A DNA stretch of 64,000 nt from Mesorhizobium_L sp035547755. Its GTDB lineage: Bacteria > Pseudomonadota > Alphaproteobacteria > Rhizobiales > Rhizobiaceae. Where the stretch lies: contig DASZUG010000039.1 of assembly GCA_035547755.1 (NCBI GenBank), forward strand, positions 19,335 to 83,334, in the 5' to 3' direction. Of this stretch, positions 63,888 through 64,000 are shown in pieces. Numbering within the stretch: the stretch's first letter is position 1; the number at the start of each line of letters is the position of its first letter. Both the position numbers and the translations under genes were made by a program. Under the pieces are notes generated by a model that did not search any database, was not told the DNA's origin, and was given only the letters and a program-made list of their open reading frames with translations.

Positions 63888-64000
63888 GTGCGTCCTTCGA
63901 GGCTCGCGGAGCCTGTCCTCGGGCTTGCCAAAGGCAAGACCCGGGGGCTCGCGCCTCAGGATGAGGACCGCTGGCGCCTGACTCCCTCATCCTGAGGTGC
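63888..64000. repeat. Second inverted pair of the dispersed repeat, cut by the window edge
   Basis: A forward copy at 63888-63966 (starts GTGCGTCCTTCGAGGCTCGC, ends CGCCTCAGGATGAGG) is expanded in the middle by a nested hairpin region (GGGCTTGCCAAAGGCAAGAC). An inverted copy begins at 63985 (CCTCATCCTGAGGTGC) and is cut at 64000. Same family and arrangement as 6063-6219. Confidence 0.85.

Overview
The window is about 62-64% GC chromosomal DNA from an alphaproteobacterium, most likely a member of the Hyphomicrobiales (Rhizobiales). The evidence is a zwf-pgl-edd Entner-Doudoroff operon, a PdhS-type cell-cycle kinase, a phasin, a CIRCE-controlled groESL operon, a DUF2934 stress gene with an EcfG-like promoter, and short palindromic repeats of the sort common in rhizobial genomes. 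I cannot name the genus. The content is mostly housekeeping and catabolic. I see no insertion sequence, prophage, CRISPR array, rRNA or convincing tRNA.

Layout. 1-2015: 5' part of an Mrp antiporter subunit A gene (minus strand, runs off the left edge). 2176-5170: proX-proW-proV compatible-solute/quaternary-amine ABC importer with a perfect hairpin between proX and proW. 5774-6037: DUF2934 stress gene, then a pair of inverted dispersed repeats. 6230-10304: zwf-pgl-edd (minus), divergent from an aldehyde dehydrogenase gene that is separated from an SDR gene by an mntA-hepT toxin-antitoxin pair. 13440-14882: HxlR regulator, NmrA-like reductase and rpsU. 15083-18466: puuA/puuB putrescine genes and a degenerate receiver protein. 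18727-22013: isocitrate lyase with a divergent ScfR/RamB-type regulator. 22272-27173: carbamoyltransferase, FkbM methyltransferase and a large MscS-type channel. 27258-34214: histidine phosphatase and a four-gene oligopeptide-type ABC importer. 34266-39857: a tightly overlapping operon of four glycosyltransferases and a deacetylase. 40072-45038: EamA exporter, AsmA protein and acetoacetyl-CoA synthetase. 45403-49886: PdhS kinase, phasin and CsbD. 49953-51298: ECF41 sigma factor with its AhpD-like partner and a perfect ECF41 promoter. 51492-54066: NTF2, OsmC and alcohol dehydrogenase genes with a divergent TetR gene and tandem operators. 54292-56291: groES-groEL. 56595-63852: HAD phosphatase, ribF, MipA/OmpV, ileS and a lipoprotein.

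The most unusual feature is that dispersed palindromic repeats have become protein-coding at four places. One repeat family (about 105 bp) lies in frame inside the histidine phosphatase gene (27700-27806). It also supplies the N-terminus of the peptide-binding protein 2.2 kb away (30002-30106), in the same reading frame, so two unrelated proteins share a 32-residue segment with 25 identities. A second, larger palindromic family is inserted in frame twice in ileS (60699-60829 and 61264-61407), lengthening the enzyme to 1080 residues. This resembles the coding palindromic elements known from Rickettsia. Also notable are the near-duplicate groEL-like 3' end/terminator segments flanking a 2.7-kb block, and a CIRCE element with an 8-nt rather than 9-nt spacer.
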